NCBI GenBank assembly: GCA_036306585.1
Contig: JAXJZF010000003.1
Span: 49,931-113,930 of the forward strand
Direction of reading: 5' to 3'
From: Aphodovivens sp036306585
GTDB lineage: Bacteria > Actinomycetota > Coriobacteriia > Coriobacteriales > Eggerthellaceae
Length of the DNA stretch: 64,000 nucleotides
Below, one piece after another: positions 9,665-18,542 of this stretch. A program made the position numbers and the translations under genes. The notes beneath the pieces are model-generated. The model had not been told where the DNA came from. It saw only the letters and a program-made list of their open reading frames with translations, and made no database searches. Each line of letters starts with the position of its first letter. Position 1 is the stretch's first letter.

Positions 9665-9955
9665 TTAGTTCTGGGTGGCGAACAGCTCGATGGTCTCGCC
9701 TTCGGCGATGGTGACCATGGCCTTCTTCCAGGTGCGGGTGCGACCGGGCTGCATGCGCACGCGCTTGGGTTTGGACTTCACGTTGAGCGTGTTGACCTTA
9801 ACCACATGCACGTTGAACAGCGCTTCGACAGCCTGGCGAATCTCAACCTTGTTGGTGGTCTTTGCCACTTCGAAGGTGTAGACGTTGCGCTCCATCATGT
9901 CATAGGAATTCTCGGTGATGATGGGGCGGATGATGACCTCGCGGGGATCCTTCAT
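9665..9955 (-). CDS. rplW: 50S ribosomal protein L23
   Basis: A 96-residue uL23 of normal length. It has the conserved N-terminal REVIIRPIITENS and the C-terminal extended loop KPKRVRMQPGRTRTWKKA that reaches towards the peptide exit tunnel. L23 binds 23S rRNA domain III and is the main dock for trigger factor. Its ATG overlaps the rplD stop by one base (TAATG), so translation is coupled. It is the last gene of the run. Normally rplB, rpsS, rplV and others follow, but here a hairpin and an unrelated permease come next. Confidence 0.97.
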   Translation of the reverse strand: MKDPREVIIRPIITENSYDMMERNVYTFEVAKTTNKVEIRQAVEALFNVHVVKVNTLNVKSKPKRVRMQPGRTRTWKKAMVTIAEGETIELFATQN

Positions 9956-10581
9956 TATGCCAGCACCTCCTCGATGTAGGTCAGGGCGGCCTCGGTGAAC
10001 ACGAGCGCCTTGTTGTCGATGAGCTCATAGGTGTTCGCAGCAGAAGCCGGGAGGATGTTCACACGGCTGATGTTGCGGAAGGACAGGAAGGTGTTCACTT
10101 CCTCGTCGCCGATGACCAGGGTCACACGACGATCGTCCAGACCCAGAGCCTTCAGGGCAGCAACGGCCTTCTTGGTGGAAGGCTCTTCGAAGCCGAAATC
10201 CTTCACCAACGTGAACTCGCCGTCGGCAAGCTTAGCGGACAGCGCGGAGCGCATGGCAAGCTTGACCTCCTTGTTGTTCACGCGGAAAGCGTAATTGCGG
10301 GTGTGGGGGCCGAACACAACGCCGCCGCCACGGAACTGAGGAGCGCGGATGGTGCCCTGGCGAGCACGGCCGGTGCCCTTCTGGCGGAACGGCTTGCGGC
10401 CACCGCCGCTCACCATGCCGCGGGTGCGGGTGTTGTGCGTGCCCTGACGCCAAGAGGCACGCTGCGCGCGCACCACCTGGTGCATGACATGCACGTTCGG
10501 CTCGATGCCGAAGACGTCGGAGGAAACCTCGGCCGTACCGACCGCGTTACCGCCCGCGTCCTTGATGTCGATAGTCGTCAT
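9955..10581 (-). CDS. rplD: 50S ribosomal protein L4
   Basis: A 208-residue uL4 with the diagnostic central loop GGGRKPFRQKGTGRARQGTIRAPQFRGGGVVFGP (about residues 60-95), which lines the exit tunnel, and a C-terminal globular domain ending EEVLA. In many bacteria L4 also represses its own S10 operon; nothing in the sequence here proves or excludes that. It lies 35 bases after rplC and overlaps rplW by one base. Confidence 0.97.
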   Translation of the reverse strand: MTTIDIKDAGGNAVGTAEVSSDVFGIEPNVHVMHQVVRAQRASWRQGTHNTRTRGMVSGGGRKPFRQKGTGRARQGTIRAPQFRGGGVVFGPHTRNYAFRVNNKEVKLAMRSALSAKLADGEFTLVKDFGFEEPSTKKAVAALKALGLDDRRVTLVIGDEEVNTFLSFRNISRVNILPASAANTYELIDNKALVFTEAALTYIEEVLA

Positions 10582-10616
10582 AGTAGATAAACTCCTTAAC
10601 GGTGCAAATGCCGAGA

Positions 10617-11237
10617 TTAAGCCATGCGAATGCGGACCAGGGCGTTCTTGCCACCCGGAACCGCGCCCTTCACGAGGATGAGATTCTGATCCTCATCGAC
10701 GCGCACAACCTCGAGGTTCTTCACGGTAACGGTGTCGCAACCCATGTGGCCTGCCATGCGCATGCCCTTGAACACACGGGACGGCGTAGCGCACATGCCG
10801 ATGGAACCGGGAGCGCGATGGAAGTGGGAGCCATGACCGCCGGGGCCGCCGCCGAAACCGTGACGACGGATGACACCCTGGAAGCCCTTGCCTTTGGAGG
10901 TGCCGGTCACGTCGACCTTTTTCACCTCGGCAAAAGCAGCCACGGTCTGCTCGTCGCCAGCCTTGTACTCGGAAGCGTTATCCACGCGGACCTCGCGCAG
11001 GTAGCGGGTAGGGGCAACGCCCTGCTTCGCGAAATGGCCGGCCATGGGCTTGTTGACCTTCTTCTCCTTGATGGTGCCGAAGCCCAGCTGAACAGCCTCG
11101 TAGCCATCGGTGTCGGTGGTCTTGACCTGGCAGACCTTGTTGGGCTCGGCCTGGATGACGGTGACGGCAACCGCGCGATCGTCGTCGGTCCACACCTGGG
11201 TCATGCCCACCTTCTTGCCGTAGATAGCATTGATCAT
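10617..11237 (-). CDS. rplC: 50S ribosomal protein L3
   Basis: A 206-residue uL3 starting MINAIYGKKVGMTQVW, the family signature. The central extension carries GTSKGKGFQGVIRRHGFGGGPGGHGSHFHRAPGSIG and reaches the peptidyl transferase centre. It initiates large-subunit assembly on 23S rRNA. It lies 13 bases downstream of rpsJ and 35 bases before rplD, in standard S10-operon order. Confidence 0.97.
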   Translation of the reverse strand: MINAIYGKKVGMTQVWTDDDRAVAVTVIQAEPNKVCQVKTTDTDGYEAVQLGFGTIKEKKVNKPMAGHFAKQGVAPTRYLREVRVDNASEYKAGDEQTVAAFAEVKKVDVTGTSKGKGFQGVIRRHGFGGGPGGHGSHFHRAPGSIGMCATPSRVFKGMRMAGHMGCDTVTVKNLEVVRVDEDQNLILVKGAVPGGKNALVRIRMA

Positions 11238-11250
11238 CTCTGCGTCCCCC

Positions 11251-11559
11251 TTACAGCTTGATCTCGATGTCGACGCCGGCGGGGAGATCGAGACGCATCA
11301 GGGAGTCAACCGTGTTAGGGGTGGGCTCCAGGATGTCGATCAGGCGCTTATGGGTGCGCATCTCGAACTGCTCGCGGGAATCCTTGTCGACATGCGGCCC
11401 GCGGATGACGCAATACAGGTTGCGCTCGGTGGGCAGCGGAATGGGTCCGGAAACCTTGGCACCCGTCTTCTGGGCGGTGTCGACGATGAGCTTCGTGGAC
11501 TGATCCACGATCTCATGATCGTAGCCCTTCAAGCGGATGCGAATCTTCTGATTAGCCAC
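11251..11559 (-). CDS. rpsJ: 30S ribosomal protein S10
   Basis: A 102-residue uS10 (KIRIRLKGYDHEIVDQS, then VSGPIPLPTERN and MRTHKRLIDILEPT). The start is taken as GTG at 11559 because GGAGGT lies 7 bases before it and the length then matches the family; a longer TTG-started frame to 11574 covers the ribosome binding site itself. No tuf gene lies between fusA and rpsJ, unlike the classical str operon of many bacteria. Confidence 0.96.
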   Translation of the reverse strand: MANQKIRIRLKGYDHEIVDQSTKLIVDTAQKTGAKVSGPIPLPTERNLYCVIRGPHVDKDSREQFEMRTHKRLIDILEPTPNTVDSLMRLDLPAGVDIEIKL

Positions 11560-11589
11560 TTGATTTACCTCCAAATAAGCGCGGGCGCC

Positions 11590-13707
11590 TTACGCGTTCC
11601 CGCCGGCCTTGCTGATAATCTCTTCTGCCACGTTCTTGGGCACCGGCTCGTAGGAGTCGAACTGCATGGTGTACACAGCACGGCCCTGAGTGCCGGAACG
11701 CAGATCGGTCGCGTAGCCGAACATCTGGCTCAGCGGAACCTTCGCGCTGATGACAGCGGCGTTGCCACGCTTCTCCTGACCCTGGATGAGGCCACGGCGG
11801 CTGGGGATGTCGCCCATGACGAAGCCCATGTACTCCTCGGGGGTCTCGACCTCGACGGCCATGACGGGCTCCAGGATGACCGGATCGGACTTGCGCAGCG
11901 CGTCCTTGATGGCCATGGAGCCTGCAACCTTGAACGCAGCCTCGGAGGAGTCGACCTCGTGATAGGAGCCGTCAATGAGCTCGACGCGGACATCCTCGAC
12001 CGGGTAGCCAGCCAGAACGCCGGTGTTGAGTGCCTCCTGGATGCCCTTGTCGATCGCGGGGATGTACTCCTTGGGCACGACACCGCCGACGATCTTGTTC
12101 TCGAACTCGTAGCCCTTGCCTGCCTCCTGCGGGTACATGTTGATGACCGCATGGCCGTACTGGCCACGACCGCCAGACTGGCGGACGAACTTGCCTTCGG
12201 CGTGCATGACCTCGTGGCCCGGACGCTCGCGGTAGGCAACCTGCGGCTTGCCCACGTTCGCCTCGACCTTGAACTCGCGCATCAGGCGGTCGATGATGAT
12301 CTCCAGATGAAGCTCGCCCATACCGGCGATGATGGTCTGGCCGGTCTCGTGGTTGGTGGACACGCGGAACGTCGGATCCTCCTCGGCGAGCTTCTGCAGG
12401 GCGATCATCATCTTGTCCTGCTCGGCCTTCGTCTTCGGTTCGACGGCGATGTCGATAACCGGATCGGCGAATTCCATGGACTCCAGGACGATGGGATGGC
12501 CCTCTTCGCACAGCGAGTCACCGGTGGTGGTGTCCTTCAGGCCCACGACGGCGACGATGTCGCCAGCTTGGCAGGAGTCGATGTCGACGCGCTGGTTGGA
12601 ATGCATCTGCAGCAGGCGGCCGATGCGCTCCTTCTTGTCCTTCGTGGCGTTGACCACGTAGGAGCCGGCGTCCAGGGTGCCGGAATACACGCGCAGGTAG
12701 GTGAGCTTGCCGACGTAGGGGTCGGTCATGATCTTGAAGGCCAGTGCCGCGAACGGCGCCTTCGGGTCGGCCGGACGCTCGTCTTCCTCGCCGGTGTCGG
12801 GGTTGGTGCCCTTGATGGCGGGAACGTCGAGCGGAGACGGCATGTAGTCGACCACGGCGTCGAGCAATTCCTGCACGCCCTTGTTCTTGTAGGCGGATCC
12901 CACGAAGACAGGGTTGACCTTGCAGGCGATGACGCCCTTGCGCAGGGCGGCCTTCAGTTCTTCGACGGTGAACTCCTCGTCCATGAGGACCTTCTCCATC
13001 AGGTCGTCGTCGCAGTCGGCGGCGGCGTCCACGAGCTCCTGGCGGTACTTCTCGGCATCGGCCTTGAACTCATCGGGGATCTCGTCCATGGGCTCGGGGT
13101 AGGTCATGCCCTTGTCGTCGGCCTTGAAGTCCCATGCAGTCATGGTAGCCAGGTCGATGACGCCCCAGAAGTTGTCCTCGGCGCCCATGGGCAGCTGGGC
13201 GGCAACGGCGTTAGCGCCCAGACGGTCGCGCATGGTGTCGATGGCATGGAAGAAGTCGGCGCCCACGCGGTCGTACTTGTTGATGAACGCGATGCGCGGA
13301 ACACCGTAGCGCTCGGCCTGACGCCACACGGTCTCGGACTGGGGCTGCACGCCTGCGACAGCGTCGAACACGGCCACTGCGCCGTCGAGAACGCGCAGGG
13401 AGCGCTCGACCTCGGCGGTGAAGTCCACGTGACCGGGGGTGTCGATGATCTGGAAACGGTAGGATTTGCCGTCGGGCGCACCACCGGGGTACTTCCAGAA
13501 GCAAGTGGTAGCTGCGGAGGTGATGGTCACACCGCGCTCTTGCTCCTGAACCATCCAGTCCATCGTCGCGGCGCCATCATGCACCTCGCCGATCTTGTGG
13601 GTTTTACCCGTGTAGTAGAGGATACGCTCGGTGGTGGTAGTCTTGCCCGCGTCGATGTGGGCCATGATACCGATGTTGCGCGTATCCTGCAGAGGAAGTT
13701 TTGCCAT
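11590..13707 (-). CDS. fusA: Elongation factor G
   Basis: A 705-residue translocase EF-G of standard length. GTPase motifs are G1 AHIDAGKTTTTERIL near residue 17, G3 DTPGHVDFT near 90 and G4 NKYDRVGADF near 145, followed by domains II-V. It catalyses GTP-driven translocation of tRNA and mRNA on the ribosome. It lies 14 bases after rpsG and about 30 bases before rpsJ, joining the str and S10 runs into one transcription unit. Nothing is odd in the sequence. Confidence 0.98.
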   Translation of the reverse strand: MAKLPLQDTRNIGIMAHIDAGKTTTTERILYYTGKTHKIGEVHDGAATMDWMVQEQERGVTITSAATTCFWKYPGGAPDGKSYRFQIIDTPGHVDFTAEVERSLRVLDGAVAVFDAVAGVQPQSETVWRQAERYGVPRIAFINKYDRVGADFFHAIDTMRDRLGANAVAAQLPMGAEDNFWGVIDLATMTAWDFKADDKGMTYPEPMDEIPDEFKADAEKYRQELVDAAADCDDDLMEKVLMDEEFTVEELKAALRKGVIACKVNPVFVGSAYKNKGVQELLDAVVDYMPSPLDVPAIKGTNPDTGEEDERPADPKAPFAALAFKIMTDPYVGKLTYLRVYSGTLDAGSYVVNATKDKKERIGRLLQMHSNQRVDIDSCQAGDIVAVVGLKDTTTGDSLCEEGHPIVLESMEFADPVIDIAVEPKTKAEQDKMMIALQKLAEEDPTFRVSTNHETGQTIIAGMGELHLEIIIDRLMREFKVEANVGKPQVAYRERPGHEVMHAEGKFVRQSGGRGQYGHAVINMYPQEAGKGYEFENKIVGGVVPKEYIPAIDKGIQEALNTGVLAGYPVEDVRVELIDGSYHEVDSSEAAFKVAGSMAIKDALRKSDPVILEPVMAVEVETPEEYMGFVMGDIPSRRGLIQGQEKRGNAAVISAKVPLSQMFGYATDLRSGTQGRAVYTMQFDSYEPVPKNVAEEIISKAGGNA

Positions 13708-13721
13708 GCTTTTACCTCTTC

Positions 13722-14192
13722 CTACCAGCGATAATGCGAGAATGCACGGTTGGCTTCGGCCATTTTGTAGACGTCTTCGCGACGCTTCACTGCAGCACCG
13801 GTGTTCTCGGCGGCATCCATGATCTCAGCGGCCAGGCGCTGCTTCATGGTGTGCTCCTTGCGCTTGCGAGAGAAGTCCACGATCCAGCGGATTGCCAGCG
13901 TGGTGGAACGACGGGAGCTGACCTCCATGGGCACCTGGTAAGAGGCGCCGCCGACACGCTTGGACTTGGTCTCGAGCGTGGGGCGAACGTTGTCCATGGC
14001 CTTCTTGAACACGGTCAGCGGATCGGAGTCCGTCTTCTCGCGGATGATGTCGAAAGCACCGTAGACGATGCCCTCGGCGATGGATTTCTTGCCATCGAGC
14101 AGGACCTTGTTGATCAGCTGCGTGACAAGACGGTTGTTGTACTTTGCGTCCGGCTGGATTTCGCGGCGGACGGCTGCTGCACGACGCGGCAT
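13722..14192 (-). CDS. rpsG: 30S ribosomal protein S7
   Basis: A 156-residue uS7 (MPRRAAAVRREIQPDAKYNN, then VKPTLE-like VRPTLETKSKRVGGASYQVP). It binds the 3' major domain of 16S rRNA at the head of the small subunit. The length is normal, and the ATG at 14192 gives the usual family N-terminus. It follows rpsL after about 110 bases of GC-rich spacer and precedes fusA by 14 bases. Confidence 0.97.
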   Translation of the reverse strand: MPRRAAAVRREIQPDAKYNNRLVTQLINKVLLDGKKSIAEGIVYGAFDIIREKTDSDPLTVFKKAMDNVRPTLETKSKRVGGASYQVPMEVSSRRSTTLAIRWIVDFSRKRKEHTMKQRLAAEIMDAAENTGAAVKRREDVYKMAEANRAFSHYRW

Positions 14193-14303
14193 GTAGTACT
14201 CCTTAACTTTCCTGCGCGCTTCGGGGCTTTCCTTCGCCCATTAGGCCCGGCTCGCCTGCCTTTCAGGCTTCGCCGCTTGCGGCCCGCGCGACTTAACGGT
14301 TAC

Positions 14304-14675
14304 TTACTTGGGGCGCTTGGCGCCGTAACGGCTGCGACCCTGCTTGCGGTTGTCCACGGCCGCGCAGTCGAGAGCGCCGCGGATGACCTTGTAGCGGACA
14401 CCGGGGAGGTCCTTAACACGGCCGCCGCGGATGAGCACCATGGAGTGCTCCTGCAGGTTGTGGCCGATACCCGGGATGTAGGCGGTCACCTCCATGCCGT
14501 TGACCAGACGCACACGGCACACCTTGCGAAGAGCCGAGTTCGGCTTCTTCGGCGTGGTGGTGAACACGCGGGTGCACACGCCACGCTTCTGAGGATTGCC
14601 CTTGAGTGCTGCAGTCTTCTTCTTAGCAACGACATCATGGCGACCCTTGCGGATCAGCTGGTTGATGGTAGGCAA
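14304..14675 (-). CDS. rpsL: 30S ribosomal protein S12 (TTG start)
   Basis: A 123-residue uS12 with all the classic blocks: PTINQLIRKGR, TTTPKKPNSALRKVCRVRL and YIPGIGHNLQEHS, with LIRGGRVKDLPGVRYK. The family N-terminus is reached only from a TTG at 14675, with GGAG 7-8 bases upstream; no ATG or GTG is suitably placed. It is the first gene of the ribosomal operon, about 190 bases downstream of a strong promoter. Lysines of the PKKPNS and KDLPG blocks, the usual sites of streptomycin-resistance changes, are the wild-type residues. Confidence 0.97.
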   Translation of the reverse strand: MPTINQLIRKGRHDVVAKKKTAALKGNPQKRGVCTRVFTTTPKKPNSALRKVCRVRLVNGMEVTAYIPGIGHNLQEHSMVLIRGGRVKDLPGVRYKVIRGALDCAAVDNRKQGRSRYGAKRPK

Positions 14676-15011
14676 AGCAGTCTCCTTTAATACCTTTATA
14701 CCTAGTAGGCGGTTCCCGCTTCCCCGCCGATGCCGCCGTTCGCGCCTCGAGCAACCCAACTGGAGGAACGTCCGGCGAACCGCGGAAGAGCAGTATCGCT
14801 CCGTTTCGACGCGCACCCTCGCGTGAACGCGCCAAAACAAACGCCCCATGCGGGACGCGAGGAGGAACTTTAGCACCGTGAAAAATGGGTGTCAAACGCC
14901 ACGCATCCGGGCGTATCCATGCCGAGCCCACTTGCAAGCAACTTGCATATCCGCACGTCATGCAGGGAAACACGGCTATCCTCGCAGTGTCTGGCGCGCA
15001 ACGATCGACTC
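14676..15011. other. rpsL leader and addA-rpsL spacer
   Basis: About 336 bases without a supportable gene. It contains the rpsL promoter and leader. The upstream part has two CTTGCA direct repeats near 14931-14946. No terminator with a T-tract was recognised after addA. Confidence 0.5.
14867..14895 (-). promoter_or_regulatory. Strong promoter of the rpsL operon
   Basis: On the minus strand, a perfect TTGACA (14890-14895) is followed by a 17-base spacer and TAAAGT (14867-14872). It leaves an untranslated leader of roughly 185 bases before the rpsL TTG. Confidence 0.75.
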
Positions 15012-18000
15012 CTATTGTGTTGAAAGCGTGGATTTCAGGCGCTTTTCAGCAACGCACGAGGCGAGCGCAGGCGCATCGAACGCGTCGTAGGCGTAGCTCA
15101 CCTGCTGCAACGAGTCGACTCCGGCAGGATCGTCGCGCTCCACGCGGACGAAGGCGATATCCACACGGCAGAAGCCCGCCGTCAGCGCCGCGAGCGCATA
15201 GCACTGCCCCTGCAACCGATGCTTATCGGCAAGCTGCCCGTCGGTTTCGGCAGCGGAGCCGCCGGTCTTGTAGTCGACGATGAACGCCTCGCCCGCGCAT
15301 GGCTCGTCGAAGCAGATGAGGTCGATCTCTCCCTCCAGCACCCCGTCGGCGACGGCAAGGGAGAAGGGAAGCTCCGGCTCGCGATGGGCGTACCCGGCAG
15401 CCTTCCTGCACGCCGCCGACGCCAGCCAGCGCTCGAGCGCCGCGGAAAGGCGCGCGGCATCCTCCACGCCATACGCGCGGCATGCCGAATCCACGTGCCC
15501 GCGGGCGGCATCGGCCCCCCGCAACGCCGCAAGCTGCGTCAGGCGATGCAGCGCCGAACCGAAATCGGTGGCGGAGTCGGCGTCATGCAGCTCGCGATGC
15601 GCCGCGGCGTCCCCCGCGGCGTCGTGCCCCTCCCCTTCGGAGGGAGCGGCAGCCAGCCCCTTCTCGTCGGCATGCAGCGAGGAGTAGGAGAACAGCCCGG
15701 TTGCGGACCGCGCCGGCACCGTGCAGGGCGCGAGCGCGAACGGCTCGACCTCGGGGGCATCCATCCAGCCGGCTGCCTCCTCGAGGGTGGCGCCCGCGGC
15801 ACGCGCGCCCTCTTCTCCTCGGGCGCCGCTTGCCGCCTCGCCCGCCTCGTCCCCGATGCGGATGCACCGGTAGGCGGCGGGGAGGCTTCCGCCGTAATCG
15901 ACCGCGCAAGCGTTGTCGGGGAACCCCTTGGCGCCGAACAACGCGCTGCGGATGTCGTCGGCGACGCCCGCGCAGGCGACATCGTCCTTCTTCTCCTTCA
16001 CGGCAAGGAACACCGCGACCGCCTCCTTGGCGCGCGTGGCGGCGACGTAGAACAAACGCTGGCACTCGGCCGCCTCCTCAGCGCGGTCGATATCGCGCAG
16101 CGCCGCGTTGAACCCGGCAGGATCTGCCGCCGACAGCGCATCGTCCCAGGCGGGCGGTTCGTCCCCGCCGTCGATCGCAGGGACCTTGGCGAACGCCTTC
16201 GCCAGGTTCGACTTCGCCGGCAACGTCGCAGCTCCAGGTTTGAGGCTCACGCCGGCGCGCCCGCCGCGCGCCTGCAGCGCTAACGCGCCCGAGCGCTGCT
16301 GCCCCATGGGAACCTCCGCCACCGCCACCAGAGGAAACTCGAGGCCTTTGGAGGCATGGATGGTCATGATGCGCACGGCTTCACCAGCCGCCACGTTGAG
16401 CACGCCGGGCTTATCCTTGGCGCCGGAGTCGAACAGCGCCGAGAACATGCCGGAGGCGCTGGACGGCCCGACGGCGCCGCCTTGCTCGAACGACTCCACC
16501 AGGCGGACCGCCTTCATGATGTTGGCGATGACGGCCGTGCCCTCGGCCCCGCACCGTTGCAGGCGGGCAATCCAGCCCGACCCCGACAGCGCTTGCTCGA
16601 TCGCCCGGGAAAGCCCGAGGAAGCGCACGGCGTCGAGCGAGCGGCCAAGCGTTTCCACCGCCTGGCGCAGCGCGGGCGACAGCTCCGCGCCGTTTCGAAG
16701 CACGGCGAGGCCGCGGTCGAGCTTACGGTTCTGCAGGATGCCCCAGGCATCGTTCCAACCCGTGGACAGCTGCAGCAGATCATCGGCAGAAAGGCGGAAC
16801 ATCTCGCTGGTGAGCACCTCGAACAGCGCCGCAGTGTCCTCCGGATTGGCAAGCGCTGCCGCCAGCGCGCGCACGACCGACACCTCGGGGAACGTGAACA
16901 GCGTCGAGCCTCCCGCCACGATGCACTCGAAGCCCGCCTGGCGCAGCGCGGCGGCATATTCTTGGGAGTGCGTCATGCCGCCAAGCAGAAGAACCATCTC
17001 CGACGCCTTATGGCCCGCTTCGCGCATGCGCGAGAAATACCCGGCGACCTGGCGCGCGCTCTCGGCGCGGACACGCGCCGCATCGCCGGAGCGGACCTTG
17101 CCGGCAGGTCGCTTCACGACCGTCACCTGGACACGCGGATCGGTTCCCCGGTAGCCAGCCCCATCGTAAGCGGCGGATAAATCCAGGAAGTCGTCCCCGA
17201 ACACGCTCGGCTGCGCACACACGCGCTTCACGAACGCGAGCACGTCGGCGTGGCTGCGGAAATTCCGCGTAAGCTGCAGCAGCGATGCCGATCCGCCCGC
17301 CTGGCGCACCTCCGGCGACGAGAGCTGGGCGCGGAACGCCCGATAGCCGTTCACGTCGGCGCCGCGGAAACGGTAGATGCTCTGCTGGGCGTCGCCCACC
17401 GTGCACAGGTAGCGCATCCCCGGTCCGGCGAGATGCTTGACGATGGCGATCTGGAGCGCGTCGGTGTCTTGGAACTCGTCCACCATCACCAGGCGGAAGC
17501 GGTCGGCGTACCGCGCGCCGACGACGGGATTCTCGAGCGCACGCAGCGCCAGGCGCACCAGGTCGGAATTGTCGAGGACCGCCATCTCGCGCTTGCGCCG
17601 GCAGAACGCATCATCGACGCGCCGGGCGATGCCCATCAGCTCGTCGAGCAGACCCCTCCCGCGCGCGAGCGCCGCGTTCTGCGCCACACGGGAATGACGC
17701 GCCTGGTAGGCGTCGAACGCCGCGGCGCGCGCTTCGTCGGACGTGCGGATCTTGCGCAGCACCGGGAACCCGTCGAGCTGGCGCAGGAACTCGCCGAGAT
17801 CCTGGCTCCCCGATTCCAAGAACGCGCTCAAAGCCTTCTGCGCCTTCTCGATATCGGACAGCGCGCCGTCGCGCGTCTTCGAAGGCTTGCACTCGCGGTA
17901 GAACGGCTCGACTTCGCAATAGGCGTCCAGCAGCTCGCGCGCCATCGAAGAGGGCCGTTCGGGCTGCGGGCCGAACAGGAAGCCATCAAAGCCCTCGGGC

Positions 18001-18542
18001 ATCGCGGCGGCCTGGTTCACCAACGCCTCGACGATGGAGGCGACGGATGCCTCGCCGCGAAACGACCTAACCGGGAACTCGCGGATCAGCGCCTCGCGGA
18101 CCGCGCCGTCCACGATGTCGGATGGGCTGCCCAGCACCTCCGACATTGCCCACGCCAACAAATCGTCGCGTTCCTTATCCTCGACCACGCGGAAGCCGGG
18201 ATCGATGCCCACCTGCAGCGCCTCGGCGCGCAGGATGCGCGAGCACATGCCATGGATGGTGGAGATCCACGCACCATCCACCTTCATCGCCTGGTCGATG
18301 CGCCCTTGCGCGCGCAGCGTCGAGCGCACGCGGCCCTTCAGCTCGGCAGCCGCCTTGCGCGTGAACGTGATGGCGCACACCTGGTCGATGTCGTCGATCC
18401 CGCTCGCGGGGTCGGCCAAGGCGTAGGCGATGCGCTGGGTGAGGGTGAACGTCTTGCCGGAACCGGCGCCGGCGGAGATGTCCAGCGGCCCCGCCAAGCA
18501 TTCCACGCACGCCTTCTGCTCTTCGGTGAACCGAACTCCCAT
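15012..18542 (-). CDS. addA: UvrD/RecB-type helicase-nuclease, AddA-like
   Basis: About 1176 residues. The superfamily 1 helicase has Walker A SAGAGSGKTFT near residue 25, ITFTRKAA, motif II VMVDEFQDTD near residue 370 and a C-terminal UvrD block (MTIHASKGLEFPLV). The C-terminal PD-(D/E)XK nuclease domain shows GEIDLICFDE and FIVDYKTGG, with catalytic D and K visible. With AddB it should process double-strand breaks for recombination. The start ATG at 18542 (MGVRFTEEQKACV) overlaps the addB stop by one base, so translation is coupled; a longer frame to 18731 is discarded because its extension is a frame-shadow of addB. Confidence 0.9.
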   Translation of the reverse strand: MGVRFTEEQKACVECLAGPLDISAGAGSGKTFTLTQRIAYALADPASGIDDIDQVCAITFTRKAAAELKGRVRSTLRAQGRIDQAMKVDGAWISTIHGMCSRILRAEALQVGIDPGFRVVEDKERDDLLAWAMSEVLGSPSDIVDGAVREALIREFPVRSFRGEASVASIVEALVNQAAAMPEGFDGFLFGPQPERPSSMARELLDAYCEVEPFYRECKPSKTRDGALSDIEKAQKALSAFLESGSQDLGEFLRQLDGFPVLRKIRTSDEARAAAFDAYQARHSRVAQNAALARGRGLLDELMGIARRVDDAFCRRKREMAVLDNSDLVRLALRALENPVVGARYADRFRLVMVDEFQDTDALQIAIVKHLAGPGMRYLCTVGDAQQSIYRFRGADVNGYRAFRAQLSSPEVRQAGGSASLLQLTRNFRSHADVLAFVKRVCAQPSVFGDDFLDLSAAYDGAGYRGTDPRVQVTVVKRPAGKVRSGDAARVRAESARQVAGYFSRMREAGHKASEMVLLLGGMTHSQEYAAALRQAGFECIVAGGSTLFTFPEVSVVRALAAALANPEDTAALFEVLTSEMFRLSADDLLQLSTGWNDAWGILQNRKLDRGLAVLRNGAELSPALRQAVETLGRSLDAVRFLGLSRAIEQALSGSGWIARLQRCGAEGTAVIANIMKAVRLVESFEQGGAVGPSSASGMFSALFDSGAKDKPGVLNVAAGEAVRIMTIHASKGLEFPLVAVAEVPMGQQRSGALALQARGGRAGVSLKPGAATLPAKSNLAKAFAKVPAIDGGDEPPAWDDALSAADPAGFNAALRDIDRAEEAAECQRLFYVAATRAKEAVAVFLAVKEKKDDVACAGVADDIRSALFGAKGFPDNACAVDYGGSLPAAYRCIRIGDEAGEAASGARGEEGARAAGATLEEAAGWMDAPEVEPFALAPCTVPARSATGLFSYSSLHADEKGLAAAPSEGEGHDAAGDAAAHRELHDADSATDFGSALHRLTQLAALRGADAARGHVDSACRAYGVEDAARLSAALERWLASAACRKAAGYAHREPELPFSLAVADGVLEGEIDLICFDEPCAGEAFIVDYKTGGSAAETDGQLADKHRLQGQCYALAALTAGFCRVDIAFVRVERDDPAGVDSLQQVSYAYDAFDAPALASCVAEKRLKSTLSTQ

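Noticed and set aside
11230..13734. 834-codon plus-strand open frame
   Set aside because: Antisense shadow of rpsJ and fusA.
14196..14303. Possible tRNA or small RNA between rpsL and rpsG
   Set aside because: GC-rich with inverted segments but no cloverleaf or T-loop consensus.
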